Source: Hydrogenovibrio marinus (lineage in GTDB: Bacteria > Pseudomonadota > Gammaproteobacteria > Thiomicrospirales > Thiomicrospiraceae). From it: a DNA stretch of 64,000 nt. Made by a program: the position numbers and the translations under genes. A model generated the notes under the pieces. That model saw only the letters and a list, made by a program, of their open reading frames with translations, searched no databases and was not told where the DNA came from. Below are positions 54,734 through 63,973 of the stretch, in pieces; position 1 is the stretch's first letter, and each line of letters begins with the position of its first letter. Location of the stretch: assembly GCF_013340845.1 (NCBI RefSeq), contig NZ_AP020335.1:992001-1056000 (forward strand), given 5' to 3'.

Positions 54734-54982
54734 TTAAGCAATCCAGCCGCCGCCGTTGTTATTTTTCTTTGAAGGTGAGGTTGGCGAATTGTCTGTTTTC
54801 GGCTCAAACCGCATACAGGGTTCTCCCGAGGTTTCATAGACCACGACGCTTGGCAGTTTTTGTGTCTTAAAGCCAAACGCACGACATCCCTTGGGTTTTG
54901 CATTATCCCAAGTGACAAAAAAGTGTCGGCATTTAAAACAATCTACCGGTTCAAAGTTTGAATCTGGATTAACCGTACTCAT
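54734..54982 (-). CDS. small conserved zinc-ribbon-like protein
   Basis: An 82-residue protein with CFKCRHFF, KGCRAFGFKTQKLPS and EPCMRFEPK, four cysteines that could bind zinc. This pattern belongs to a small conserved uncharacterised family. The C-terminus is low-complexity (Ser/Pro/Asn). Convergent with ampD. Confidence 0.8.
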   Translation of the reverse strand: MSTVNPDSNFEPVDCFKCRHFFVTWDNAKPKGCRAFGFKTQKLPSVVVYETSGEPCMRFEPKTDNSPTSPSKKNNNGGGWIA

Positions 54983-55155
54983 TCTAGGGTATAAATTTTT
55001 TTAAGTCGCAATTAATAATTGTTATGCTAATATTTTGCAAAATTTGAAAGAAATGCTTTTAAACTAATTTTAAAGCAAAGATTAGGCAGTGTGCATTGCT
55101 TAATGCATTTTATATTGTTTAAATTGAAATAATCTTAAATAAAAAGGGATTGATT

Positions 55156-55671
55156 ATGGCTCAAGTCGGTCTTTTCTACGGTACTGATACTGGAAACACT
55201 GAACGCGTCGCAGATATGATTAAAGACAAAATCGGTGCTGACAAGGTTGATGTCTACGATATCGCTTCTGCAAGTGCTGCGGATTTTGCAAAGTACGACA
55301 AAATTATTCTAGGTCAGCCGACTTGGTATTATGGTGAACTGCAAAGCAGCTGGGATGACTTCTGGGATGACTTCAAGTCAGTCGATTTCACCAACAAACA
55401 AGTTGCTTGTTTCGGTTTGGGTGACCAAGCGGATTATGCAGAATATTTCTTGGATGCGATGGGACTTATGCATGACGTTGCATTGGAAAATGGCTCGATT
55501 CCAGTTGGTTATTGGTCAACAGACGGTTATCAGTTCGATGAATCAAAAGCGGTTACCGAAGACGGTGAGTTCTTCGTTGGTTTGGCGATTGATGAAGACC
55601 AGCAGCCAGAAATGACCGCTGAACGTGTCGACCAATGGGTTGATCAAATTAAGGAAGAAATGGAGTTTTAA
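55156..55671 (+). CDS. fldA: long-chain flavodoxin
   Basis: FMN electron carrier that replaces ferredoxin under iron limitation. The phosphate loop is YGTDTGNTERVAD at about 9-21; the isoalloxazine aromatic is in QPTWYYGELQSSWDDF, and the long-chain insertion is visible. 171 residues. The ATG is preferred to the TTG six bases upstream because AAAGGGA lies six bases before it. A weak Fur-like sequence occurs at 55013-55027. Confidence 0.93.
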   Translation: MAQVGLFYGTDTGNTERVADMIKDKIGADKVDVYDIASASAADFAKYDKIILGQPTWYYGELQSSWDDFWDDFKSVDFTNKQVACFGLGDQADYAEYFLDAMGLMHDVALENGSIPVGYWSTDGYQFDESKAVTEDGEFFVGLAIDEDQQPEMTAERVDQWVDQIKEEMEF

Positions 55672-55685
55672 GCTTTCATTTCATG

Positions 55686-55718
55686 AAAATCTACCAGCCC
55701 CAACCTGGTAGATTTTTG
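55686..55718 (+). terminator. terminator after flavodoxin built on the dispersed repeat
   Basis: AAAATCTACCAG and CTGGTAGATTTT form a 12-bp stem with loop CCCCAAC, then T-run. Only the right arm is a full-length repeat; the left arm is cut after CCAG, giving a compact classical terminator 14 bases past the stop codon. Confidence 0.85.
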
Positions 55719-55934
55719 GTTTTGCCAACCAGCATCAAATTTCTCTTTCCTGTTATCACTATCTTCTTGTTTTTTCTTAAAAACCAGCGATTTTCGCTTG
55801 TTATTCCAATAAAAAGTCGTATAATCTCGCCCTTTCAGAGCATACATATCTGAATTTCCTTGCTTCACTGACCTGAATCCACATTGATTCGTGAGTTGGG
55901 AGGCTTTTTTATTAATCCATAAGGAGATCCATTA

Positions 55935-56288
55935 ATGCGTCATTATGAAGTCGTATTTTTAGTGCACCCTGATCAAAGTGAACAGGTGCCAGCAATGATC
56001 GAGCGTTACCGTGGTGTAATCGAAGAGAAAGGTGGTTCTATCCACCGCTTGGAAGACTGGGGACGTCGTCAATTAGCTTACCTTATCAACAAAGTCCACA
56101 AAGCGCATTACGTTCTAATGAACATCGAGTGTGATCAAGATACTCTTAGTGAGTTGGAAAACTTGTTCTACTACAACGATGCAGTTCTTCGTAATATGTT
56201 TATCAAGCGTAACGAAGCAGTTACAGAGCCTTCTGTAATGGCTAACTACAAAGAAGACAAGCGTAGAGGAGTTGAAAACAATGGCTAG
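55935..56288 (+). CDS. rpsF: 30S ribosomal protein S6
   Basis: Small-subunit protein that pairs with S18. The N-terminus [17 protein letters not shown] and the [15 protein letters not shown] segment are diagnostic. 117 residues. Start preceded by AAGGAG. It overlaps rpsR by eight bases, which is unusually tight. Confidence 0.97.
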   Translation: MRHYEVVFLVHPDQSEQVPAMIERYRGVIEEKGGSIHRLEDWGRRQLAYLINKVHKAHYVLMNIECDQDTLSELENLFYYNDAVLRNMFIKRNEAVTEPSVMANYKEDKRRGVENNG

Positions 56289-56508
56289 AAATTTCGGAAG
56301 AAAAAAATTCTGTCGTTTTACTGCAGAAGGCGTTAAAGAAATCGATTACAAAGATTTAGATACTTTAAGAAGCTATATTACTGAAACAGGTAAAATCGTT
56401 CCAAGTCGTATCACTGGAACAAGCGCAAAATACCAACGTCAGCTTGCTACTGCTATCAAGCGTGCTCGTTATATTGCGTTGTTACCTTACACAGATCAGC
56501 ATAAATAA
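56281..56508 (+). CDS. rpsR: 30S ribosomal protein S18
   Basis: A 75-residue S18 protein with [16 protein letters not shown] and the basic [18 protein letters not shown] stretch. The ATG used is within the last codons of rpsF; a TTG nine bases upstream is less likely. The AGAGGAG site lies inside rpsF, nine bases before the ATG. Confidence 0.97.
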   Translation: MARNFGRKKFCRFTAEGVKEIDYKDLDTLRSYITETGKIVPSRITGTSAKYQRQLATAIKRARYIALLPYTDQHK

Positions 56509-56539
56509 GTTTGGCTGAAAGGAAACAATAGGAAGTCCT

Positions 56540-57427
56540 ATGCTATTTATTGCTAACTATGTCATGAAGGGTCAACTTCCGGCCTACATAGCGACAGCAA
56601 TTTTAGCGCTTTTGACCGTTTGGTTCGGTCCGGTGGGAATGTTGCTTGGTGCGGTTATCGCACTGGTGACATTGAGAGTCGGTTCTGGCGAAGGGTTGAA
56701 AGTTTTAACTGCAGCAGTAGCGATCAATTTAGTGGCAACACAAGCGTTTTTAGGCGCATCGTTGCCGGCGATAGTCGCTATTGTGGAGTATATGGTGCCG
56801 GTTTGGTTGATGGCGTGGGTGTTGAGAAGCACCAATTCATTAACATCGGCGCTAAGCTTAGGTATGTTAATGACCGGTGCAGTGGTTATCACTTTCCATA
56901 TGATGGTGGGGGATACAACTGCTTGGTGGTCGAACATGATGAATACGGCGTTATTACCTTATGTGAAAGAAGCAGGGGTAGAAGCGCCGGCAGACGTGAT
57001 TGCAACCCTGTCAGAAGTGGCGACCATGTTGCTGGCCATGTTTATGGTCGTACTGTGGTTCTCTATCCTGTTATTGGGTAGATGGTGGCAAGGCAGGTTG
57101 TATCATCCTGGTCAATTTCAACAGGATTTTTATCAGATTCGATTGCCTAAGAACTTGGCGTATTTGGCGGTGGTGCTGGCGGTTGCCGGACTTGTGTTCA
57201 AGTCAGGAATAGTTCAGGACTTGTCAGGCGTGATGATGGCAGGGTTGATGTTCCCTGGCCTAGCGATAGCACACCATGCGGTAGCGGTTAAGAAAATGGG
57301 AAATGGCTGGTTAGTTGGCCTTTACGTATTATTGTTTCTGTTTCCACAAACGATTTTGATTTTGGCGACAATAGGCTTGATAGATACTTGGTTAGATATC
57401 AAAAGCCGTTGGTCGCAAGATAGTTAA
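56540..57427 (+). CDS. DUF2232-family membrane protein
   Basis: A 295-residue YybS-like membrane protein with eight or so hydrophobic segments, of the DUF2232 family. In several gammaproteobacteria such a gene lies between rpsR and rplI, as here. Function unknown; a role as a membrane component or transporter is suggested only by topology. Confidence 0.88.
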   Translation: MLFIANYVMKGQLPAYIATAILALLTVWFGPVGMLLGAVIALVTLRVGSGEGLKVLTAAVAINLVATQAFLGASLPAIVAIVEYMVPVWLMAWVLRSTNSLTSALSLGMLMTGAVVITFHMMVGDTTAWWSNMMNTALLPYVKEAGVEAPADVIATLSEVATMLLAMFMVVLWFSILLLGRWWQGRLYHPGQFQQDFYQIRLPKNLAYLAVVLAVAGLVFKSGIVQDLSGVMMAGLMFPGLAIAHHAVAVKKMGNGWLVGLYVLLFLFPQTILILATIGLIDTWLDIKSRWSQDS

Positions 57428-57448
57428 GATTAAATAGAGGTTTGAGCG

Positions 57449-57904
57449 ATGAACGTTATTCTGCTTGAAAAAGTACAAAAACTAGGTGGCTTGGGTGACC
57501 AAGTTACTGTTAAATCTGGTTACGCGCGTAACTTCCTAATTCCACAAGGAAAAGCGAAACCAGCAACTAAAGACAACATTGCTGAGTTTGAAGCGCGTCG
57601 TGCTGAGCTTGAAAAACAAGCTACCGAAGCACTAGCTGCTGCACAAGCAATTTTCGAAAAAATGAACGGAACAGTTGTTTCTATCGAATCTGTTGCAGGT
57701 GACGAAGGGAAACTATTCGGTTCGGTTGGTACTGCTGACATTGCTGATGCATTGCAAGCAGCTGGTTTCGATGTTGAGCGTAAAGCGGTACGTATGCCTG
57801 AAGGTTCACTACGTCACGTTGGTACTTTCGAAATCGATGTTGAGCTACATTCTGATGTAGTTGCATCTATCACTGTTGAAGTAAAAGCGACTGCGGAAGC
57901 TTAA
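57449..57904 (+). CDS. rplI: 50S ribosomal protein L9
   Basis: Large-subunit protein joining two domains by a long helix. The N-terminal motif [21 protein letters not shown] with the typical [13 protein letters not shown] stretch is diagnostic. 151 residues. A strong terminator follows. Confidence 0.97.
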   Translation: MNVILLEKVQKLGGLGDQVTVKSGYARNFLIPQGKAKPATKDNIAEFEARRAELEKQATEALAAAQAIFEKMNGTVVSIESVAGDEGKLFGSVGTADIADALQAAGFDVERKAVRMPEGSLRHVGTFEIDVELHSDVVASITVEVKATAEA

Positions 57905-57917
57905 TTACTAATCAACT

Positions 57918-57948
57918 AAAAAAAGCGAGGCTTGTCCTCGCTTTTTTT
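57918..57948. terminator. rho-independent terminator of the rpsF-rplI operon
   Basis: AGCGAGG/CCTCGCT with a five-base loop, flanked by A6 and T7, just after rplI. Confidence 0.95.
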
Positions 57949-57974
57949 ATGCCTAAAATCCAGAGAGCATTGTC

Positions 57975-57994
57975 AAAATCCGCCAGGTTGGGGG
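57975..57994 (+). repeat. dispersed 18-nt repeat, single copy before dnaB
   Basis: AAAATCCGCCAGGTTGGGGG carries a C at position 7, the only such variant here, and is followed by GGTAAGTAAT, shared with the copy near 30035. It lies between the rplI terminator and dnaB. Confidence 0.85.
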
Positions 57995-58120
57995 GTAAGT
58001 AATGACGCGGGATAAAATTCAGTAACAAGAATCTCAAATTTTTTGTTCCCGCGGTTATAATAGATTTTCTTTTTTATCCTGGAAATGGGATATATAAACC
58101 TATAACAATTTTCAGAATCG

Positions 58121-59545
58121 ATGTCAGAAGAATCCTTATTTAAAACCCCACCTCATTCCATAGAGTCAGAGCAGTCCGTTATCGGCGGCTTGATGCTTGA
58201 TAATGAGAAGTTTGAGGATGTTGCCGTCCAGTTGCATGAGCAGGATTTCTACACTCAGCAGCACCAAGTTATCTATGCGGCAATTACCCAGTTGCATCAA
58301 GCCGGTAAGCCATTTGATTTGGTAACGGTTCTGGAAAAGCTTCACTCCACCGGTAAGTTACAGGACGCGGGTGATAAGCAGTATTTGATGGATTTGGTGA
58401 CGAATACGCCAGGCGCCGTCAACATCCACTTCTATGCGGATATCGTGCGTGAGAAAGCCATTTTACGTTCATTGATTCACGCATCCAATGAAATTTCCGA
58501 AGCCAGCTATTTCCCACAAGGTCGTGATGTTCGCGAGATTTTGGACTTGTCCGAGCGCAAAATCATGGGTATTGCCGAGCATGGCGCTGGTGAACAAAGA
58601 GAATACCAAACCCTTACTTCATTGTTGAGTTCAGCGGTCAATACCATTGACCAGCGTTTCAATTCGGATGGTTCGATTACTGGTCTGGAAACCCATTTGG
58701 CCGAGTTTGACGGTGTGACTTCCGGTTTGCAAAACGGTGATTTGATTATCGTTGCCGGGCGTCCTTCGATGGGTAAAACCACTTTCTCGATGAACATTGC
58801 GGAAAATGCCGCGGTTAAAAGCCTTGCGCCTGTCGCAGTGTTCAGTATGGAGATGCCTGCCGAGCAGTTGGTGCTGCGTATGATCAGTTCTATCGGTCAT
58901 ATCGATGCGGAAAGAATTCGTAAAGGGAACTTTGAACCGGAAGATTTCACCAGCCTGAACCGTGCAGTGACAGTATTGTCTCAAGCCAAAATGTATATTG
59001 ATGATACGCCTGCGCTGATGATTACCGACTTGAGAGCGCGCGCTCGTCGTATTGATAAAGACATTCGTGATGAGCAGTATAAACAAGCAGTGGCAGAAGG
59101 TAAGGAAAACCCTGAAAGTCATGTCACGGGTATCGGTTTGATCGTAATCGATTACTTGCAGTTGATGCGCGGTTCCACCAATACCGACAACCGTGTAAAC
59201 GAGATTTCCGAAATTTCGCGTGGTTTGAAAGCCATTGCCAAAGAGTTGAATGTACCCGTTATTGCCCTGTCTCAGTTGAGTCGTAACTTGGAAAACCGCC
59301 CGGACAAACGTCCGAAAATGGCAGATTTGAGGGAATCCGGAGCCATCGAGCAGGATGCGGATTTGATCATCTTCATCTATCGTGATGAAGTGTATAACCC
59401 GGATACCCAAGACAAAGGTACTGCGGAAATTATTCTTGGGAAACACCGTAACGGTGCTTTGGCAAACGTGCGCTTGGCCTTCCTTGGTAAGTACACCAAG
59501 TTTGAGAACTTCGCCCATATGGATTTGGATGATGATCCTTATTAA
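58121..59545 (+). CDS. dnaB: replicative DNA helicase DnaB
   Basis: Hexameric 5'-3' helicase of the replication fork. The N-terminal domain (SIESEQSVIGGLMLDNE) is followed by the RecA-like core with Walker A AGRPSMGKTTF (about 212-222), LIVIDYLQLM and SQLSRNLENR. 474 residues, no intein or insertion. alr follows 54 bases on, the usual gammaproteobacterial order. Confidence 0.97.
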   Translation: MSEESLFKTPPHSIESEQSVIGGLMLDNEKFEDVAVQLHEQDFYTQQHQVIYAAITQLHQAGKPFDLVTVLEKLHSTGKLQDAGDKQYLMDLVTNTPGAVNIHFYADIVREKAILRSLIHASNEISEASYFPQGRDVREILDLSERKIMGIAEHGAGEQREYQTLTSLLSSAVNTIDQRFNSDGSITGLETHLAEFDGVTSGLQNGDLIIVAGRPSMGKTTFSMNIAENAAVKSLAPVAVFSMEMPAEQLVLRMISSIGHIDAERIRKGNFEPEDFTSLNRAVTVLSQAKMYIDDTPALMITDLRARARRIDKDIRDEQYKQAVAEGKENPESHVTGIGLIVIDYLQLMRGSTNTDNRVNEISEISRGLKAIAKELNVPVIALSQLSRNLENRPDKRPKMADLRESGAIEQDADLIIFIYRDEVYNPDTQDKGTAEIILGKHRNGALANVRLAFLGKYTKFENFAHMDLDDDPY

Positions 59546-59599
59546 GTTAGCGACTCTTAAGCCGAAAGAGCGAAAAGCTTCACAATCTCGGACGACACT

Positions 59600-60685
59600 A
59601 TGACGCTTTACCGTCCCGCGCAAGCCATTATCAACTTAGCCGCCTTAAAACATAACTTGCAGCAGGTGAGAAAACTTGCGCCTTCATCTAAAGTGATGGC
59701 TGTCATTAAAGCCAATGGTTACGGGCATGGTATTCAACGTGCGGCGAATGCGCTTTCTGCTTGTGATGCCTATGGCGTGGCGTCTATCGATGAAGCCATT
59801 ACTTTGCGTCAAGCCGGATTTTTACATCGCATTGTGTTGCTGGAAGGCTTGTTTTCCGAAGCGGAAGTTATTCAAGCGCTTAACCACCGACTGGACATTG
59901 CGGTACACGCGTTTCATCAGTTGGACTGGTTGATGTCGTTGGATGCATCACAACATATTTCAATCTGGCTGAAGTTCGACACAGGCATGCATCGTCTTGG
60001 GTTTTATCCTGAGGACAGTGATGCGATAGCCGAGCGGTTGTCACAGTTGAAGTGCTCGACTCAAATCCATTTGATGTCGCATTTCTCCAGTGCGGATACA
60101 GATGAAGCTTTCACCATGAAGCAATTTAATCGTCTGTTGGAAATTGACAAGCGCTTTCAAGCGCCTAAAAGTATTGCCAATTCAGCCGGTATCCAGCGCT
60201 TTCCGCAAACCCACATGAATTGGGTTCGTCCTGGCATTATGCTGTATGGTGCCAGCGCAGGTGTTGAAGGTTCAGATGAGACGGTAAATTTGAAACCGGC
60301 CATGGTGCTTAAATCAAAAGTGATGAACCTAAAGTGGGTGGATGCTGGAGAAACCGTCGGCTATGGCAATACCTGGCAAGCAGAACAAAAAACACTTCTG
60401 GCGGTGGTTGCTGTCGGTTATGGTGACGGCTATCCAAGACATGCGCCGGCGGGAACGCCTGTCTGGATTTGTGGCCGCAAAGTACCCTTGGCCGGAAGAG
60501 TGTCGATGGATATGATTACCGTCGATGTCACCGAGATTGCCGACCAAATTCGCATGGGTGATGAAGCCATTCTTTGGGGTGAGGGCGTAACCGTTGATGA
60601 AGTAGCCGAAAAATGCGGCACCATCGGTTATGAGTTGTTATGTCAGGTAACGCCTCGTGTACCGCGTATAGAAATTGAAGTTTAA
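59600..60685 (+). CDS. alr: alanine racemase
   Basis: PLP enzyme that makes D-alanine for peptidoglycan. The PLP lysine is in VIKANGYGHG (about 38), and the second catalytic Tyr is in VGYGNTW; GYGDGYPR and SMDMITVD are also conserved. 361 residues. A 16-bp tandem duplication lies across its stop codon. Confidence 0.96.
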   Translation: MTLYRPAQAIINLAALKHNLQQVRKLAPSSKVMAVIKANGYGHGIQRAANALSACDAYGVASIDEAITLRQAGFLHRIVLLEGLFSEAEVIQALNHRLDIAVHAFHQLDWLMSLDASQHISIWLKFDTGMHRLGFYPEDSDAIAERLSQLKCSTQIHLMSHFSSADTDEAFTMKQFNRLLEIDKRFQAPKSIANSAGIQRFPQTHMNWVRPGIMLYGASAGVEGSDETVNLKPAMVLKSKVMNLKWVDAGETVGYGNTWQAEQKTLLAVVAVGYGDGYPRHAPAGTPVWICGRKVPLAGRVSMDMITVDVTEIADQIRMGDEAILWGEGVTVDEVAEKCGTIGYELLCQVTPRVPRIEIEV

Positions 60686-60705
60686 AAAAATTGAAGTTTA
60701 AAAAA
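60674..60705. repeat. 16-bp tandem duplication at the alr stop codon
   Basis: ATTGAAGTTTAAAAAA occurs twice in direct succession. The first copy includes the alr stop codon; the second lies just before the Nudix gene start. It looks like a recent slippage duplication. Confidence 0.9.
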
Positions 60706-60722
60706 TAATAAAAGAGCAAAGC

Positions 60723-61337
60723 ATGACAAAACAGCTTGAGTTGATTTCCGAAAGTCGTCACTTTGATGGTTTTTTCAAGATAGATGAAATCACTTTCCGC
60801 CATACGCTTTATCGCGGTGGTTGGTCACCTGTGCTGAAAAGAGAATTGTTTGGTCGCGGTGAAGCCGTCATTGTGCTGCTTTATGATCCCAAAGCCGAGA
60901 AGGTCGTGTTGATTGAGCAATGCCGAGCCGGTGCGCTTGGCAGAGCAGGGCTTGGTAGAGAAGCTGAGAAATCACACACAGCTTGGTTGATTGAACCGGT
61001 TGCAGGTATGATTGACGAGGGTGAAGAGGCGTTGGATGCCTGTCAGCGTGAAGCGCAAGAGGAGGCGGGCGTTGAGTCTGCAGAGTTTGAGTTCGTTTGT
61101 CGTTTTTACCCTAGCCCAGGCGGCAGTGATGAGATTCTGCATCTTTATGCGGCTGACATTGATTCGACCCAGTTGCCGGAATATGCCGGGTTGGAACACG
61201 AAGGTGAAGATATTCGCATCATCCAGTATTCTTTTGAAGAGGCGAAACAAAAACTCAAGAAAGCCGAGTTCAATGTTGCCAGCACCATTATTGCTCTGCA
61301 ATGGTTGTTTTTTCAGAAACTGAACCCCTTATTTTGA
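60723..61337 (+). CDS. nudF: ADP-ribose pyrophosphatase (Nudix)
   Basis: Hydrolyses ADP-ribose to AMP and ribose 5-phosphate. The Nudix box G-MIDEGEEALDACQREAQEEAG matches the GX5EX7REUXEEXGU pattern (residues about 96-118). 204 residues, like E. coli NudF. It lies between alr and a small membrane protein gene. Confidence 0.93.
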   Translation: MTKQLELISESRHFDGFFKIDEITFRHTLYRGGWSPVLKRELFGRGEAVIVLLYDPKAEKVVLIEQCRAGALGRAGLGREAEKSHTAWLIEPVAGMIDEGEEALDACQREAQEEAGVESAEFEFVCRFYPSPGGSDEILHLYAADIDSTQLPEYAGLEHEGEDIRIIQYSFEEAKQKLKKAEFNVASTIIALQWLFFQKLNPLF

Positions 61338-61361
61338 TTTTTAGCGATTGGTAAAGAAGCC

Positions 61362-61766
61362 ATGTTTTGTTTATTTCGTAACTCCAAAATTATCTACCCT
61401 CTGAACCTTTGGGTGTGGCTGGCGAGTATGGCTCCGGTTGTCTATTGGCTGTATTTTGCGTTCGTTGAAAAATCTTTCCTGCAAAATTTCTTAAGCGGTC
61501 AGTCATTGTTTATTGATTTGTTGCTGGGTCTGCCAATCGTATTGATATTCGGCATTGTCATTTACGCCATGGTTTATTGGTTGCTTAAATTCATTGTGAT
61601 TATGCTTTGGCCGCAAATGATCGAAAAGCTCGACAACACTTCAGAAGAAGATCAAATGCCGGATCCTAGCCTAGGTGAGAATTACTGGATGGAAGCGCAT
61701 GACGAAGAGCCGCATTCCGTTAAGCCCGATTCTCGCAAGCACGACTCTGACAAGCCACATTCTTAA
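61362..61766 (+). CDS. uncharacterised small membrane protein
   Basis: A 134-residue protein with two hydrophobic segments (about 15-33 and 48-75) and a hydrophilic His/Asp/Ser-rich C-terminal tail (KPDSRKHDSDKPHS). I do not recognise it. It lies 24 bases after nudF and 17 before the MATE gene, so they are probably cotranscribed. Confidence 0.65.
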   Translation: MFCLFRNSKIIYPLNLWVWLASMAPVVYWLYFAFVEKSFLQNFLSGQSLFIDLLLGLPIVLIFGIVIYAMVYWLLKFIVIMLWPQMIEKLDNTSEEDQMPDPSLGENYWMEAHDEEPHSVKPDSRKHDSDKPHS

Positions 61767-61783
61767 TCCCTCTTGAGGTTTAC

Positions 61784-63181
61784 ATGAATGGGATACTGAC
61801 TTTTTCCTTTGATGCCTTTTTGAAGGAAACCCGAAAACTCATCACGATTTTCGTGCCTATCCTGATTGCACAACTCGCTGTCACGGGGTTAGGCGTTGTC
61901 GATACCATTATGTCGGGGCGCGTGGGTACCAACGATCTCGCCGCAATAGGGTTAGGGAGTAGCGTGTTGTTCCCAGTAATGATGATTGCCATTGGTATAT
62001 TGATGTCGTTGACTTCTTTGGTTGCCAAGCTGGAAGCCAAAGGCGATTTTCAATCTCTAGGAGAATACCTTTCACAAGGCATTTGGTTATCGATTCCCAT
62101 AGGACTTCTGATGTGGGGAGTCTTAACCTATTCAGACCTTTTCTTAAAGTTTCTTCCTTTATCGCCACCAGTGTTTCATCTAACGGATGATTATCTGGAT
62201 TACATTGCCTGGGGGCTTCCAGGGCTAGGGTTTTACTTTGCCTATCGCTTCTTTTGGGAAGGGCTCAGTCTAACCATGCCGACAATGGTTATCAGCCTCG
62301 GCGCACTGGTACTGAACATTCCTCTTAATGCGCTTTTCATCTATGGTTGGGGGCCGATAAAAGCTTACGGTGCGGCAGGGTGCGGTATTGCCTCTTCAAT
62401 TGTCATGTGGTGTATGTTGTTGGCGGCATTGTGGTTTGTGTACGGACGTCTGGCTCGCAATCCAGAACGACAGGAAATGGACTTAAGCAAATTCCACCCG
62501 CCCAAATGGCAAGGCCGTATTCGGTCTATGTTGGCGATTGGGGTGCCTAACTCCTTAGCCTTGTTGTTTGAAGCTAGCTTGTTCAGCCTAATCGCCATTT
62601 TGATCGTTAAGCTCGGTACGTTAGCGATTGCTGCGCATCAAGTCGCGTTGAGTTATTCCTCTTTGGCGTTCATGTTACCCATCAGTATCTCATTAGCCGC
62701 GGCAATTAGAAGTGGGCAGGCTTATGGTAAAGGCAGCCGACTGGAAGTGGAAACAAGAGTTTACTCTGCGGTGATTTTTGCCATTCTTGTTGCGATTGTG
62801 ACAGCACTATTAACCTATTTCTTAAGACTACCAATTATTGAACTCTATACCGAGAATACTCAGGTGATTCAGTTAGCGATGAGCTTGCTGGTCATTGCCG
62901 CTTTGTATCAGGTGTTTGACGCTATTCAAGTTACCACTGCAGGCGCGCTCAGAGGGCTACACTCAACGCATACCACGATGTGGATTACCTTGTTTGGTTA
63001 TTGGGTTGTTGGGCTCGGTGGTGGTTATCTGCTGACGTTCGGTTCTCCTTACAATGCGCCTTTGGGGGTTGCAGGTTTCTGGATAGGCATTTTGCTGGGG
63101 TTCGTCTTCTCGGCAGTTGCGTTGCAAATCAAAGTAGCGCACTTGATTCGCCACCTGAGCAGAAAAGGGGAGTTGGTGTGA
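61784..63181 (+). CDS. MATE-family multidrug efflux pump (NorM-like)
   Basis: Inner-membrane exporter of cationic drugs or metabolites driven by Na+ or H+. Twelve membrane helices are expected in 465 residues; typical segments are QLAVTGLGVVDTIMSGRVG near the start and the IAAHQVALSYSSLAFMLPI in the middle. The stop codon overlaps the GTG of ychJ. Confidence 0.93.
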   Translation: MNGILTFSFDAFLKETRKLITIFVPILIAQLAVTGLGVVDTIMSGRVGTNDLAAIGLGSSVLFPVMMIAIGILMSLTSLVAKLEAKGDFQSLGEYLSQGIWLSIPIGLLMWGVLTYSDLFLKFLPLSPPVFHLTDDYLDYIAWGLPGLGFYFAYRFFWEGLSLTMPTMVISLGALVLNIPLNALFIYGWGPIKAYGAAGCGIASSIVMWCMLLAALWFVYGRLARNPERQEMDLSKFHPPKWQGRIRSMLAIGVPNSLALLFEASLFSLIAILIVKLGTLAIAAHQVALSYSSLAFMLPISISLAAAIRSGQAYGKGSRLEVETRVYSAVIFAILVAIVTALLTYFLRLPIIELYTENTQVIQLAMSLLVIAALYQVFDAIQVTTAGALRGLHSTHTTMWITLFGYWVVGLGGGYLLTFGSPYNAPLGVAGFWIGILLGFVFSAVALQIKVAHLIRHLSRKGELV

Positions 63182-63603
63182 ACAAGTTGAATGACTTAAC
63201 AGGCAAGGCGTGCCTTTGTGGTTCCGGGCAACTTTATGAAAACTGCTGTCAACCTTATCATCTATCTCAAAGTTGGCCTGCTACCGCAGAGCAGCTGATG
63301 CGCTCACGTTATGTTGCTTATGCACTAGGGCTCACGGACTATCTACAAAACACTTGGGCAAAATCTACCAGGTTGGGATCACTGGACTTGGAATCAAACC
63401 TCATTTGGACAGGGCTTGAAATCGTTGCAACACAGCGGGGTATGCCGTTTGATGACACTGGAAAAGTGCATTTTAAAGCGCATTATCAAGTGAAAGATCA
63501 ATCTGGAAAGGTCTTGGATTCAGGTGTCATGGAGGAAGTCAGTGACTTCATTCGTGATGAGAACCATCACTGGGTCTATTTAGACGGAAAAGTAGAGGGA
63601 TAG
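63178..63603 (+). CDS. ychJ: YchJ-family SEC-C motif protein
   Basis: A 141-residue protein with the N-terminal SEC-C zinc motif CLCGSGQLYENCCQP and the NTF2-like YchJ middle (LMRSRYVAYALGLTDYL). Function unknown. The GTG start, with AAGGGGA before it, overlaps the MATE stop as GTGA. A copy of the dispersed repeat lies in frame at 63360-63377 and encodes KSTRLGS in a region variable among YchJ proteins. Confidence 0.88.
   Translation: MNKLNDLTGKACLCGSGQLYENCCQPYHLSQSWPATAEQLMRSRYVAYALGLTDYLQNTWAKSTRLGSLDLESNLIWTGLEIVATQRGMPFDDTGKVHFKAHYQVKDQSGKVLDSGVMEEVSDFIRDENHHWVYLDGKVEG
63360..63377 (+). repeat. dispersed 18-nt repeat, copy inside ychJ
   Basis: AAAATCTACCAGGTTGGG reads in frame as AKSTRLG within ychJ. 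This is a different register from the copy in thpR, though the strand is the same. Confidence 0.85.
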
Positions 63604-63668
63604 CTAAAGTAGCTAGCTTAGCGGGCTATTTAAAGCGATCAATTCTGACCGCTTTATATGTCAAAGTG

Positions 63669-63836
63669 TTAATCTTCAGTCGGCTTATCTTCCATATCTT
63701 CAGCGACTTCATCTTTGTTTTTAAAGACGCGGTACAGCCACCAAACGGATACGCCAACGATTAATATGGATGCTACCAACAGGCCAAACGTAATGCCTAA
63801 AGCGGAAGTGACTTCTTCCATCCCTATGCTATGCAC
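63669..63836 (-). CDS. small single-TM membrane protein
   Basis: A 55-residue protein with one membrane helix (ITFGLLVASILIVGVSVWWLY) and an acidic C-terminal tail. Not recognised. GTG start preferred because AGAGGTG lies five bases before it; an ATG 33 bases upstream has none. Confidence 0.55.
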   Translation of the reverse strand: MHSIGMEEVTSALGITFGLLVASILIVGVSVWWLYRVFKNKDEVAEDMEDKPTED

Positions 63837-63943
63837 AAAAACACCTCTATTATTATGATCAAACGGCACATAAGTTTCTGCCGAAATCTTTTAATTGCTT
63901 GAAATACGAAGAAATCGTAAAGAAAGTTTTTCTTCTATTTCCA

Positions 63944-63973
63944 TTGATTAAAATCTTTGGTACATTCTACAAT
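63944..63973 (+). promoter_or_regulatory. probable promoter for a gene beyond the window
   Basis: TTGATT and TACAAT are separated by 18 bases, facing right, close to the window end. No coding start is visible before the edge. Confidence 0.35.

Noticed and set aside
58631-59623. A 330-codon open frame opposite dnaB
   Set aside because: It is antisense to dnaB, a clearly conserved gene, with no ribosome-binding site or recognisable protein features; a shadow of codon bias.
62980-63177. Long upstream extension of the ychJ frame within the MATE gene
   Set aside because: It overlaps the conserved MATE C-terminus in another frame; a GTG at 63178 with a good ribosome-binding site gives the normal YchJ length.
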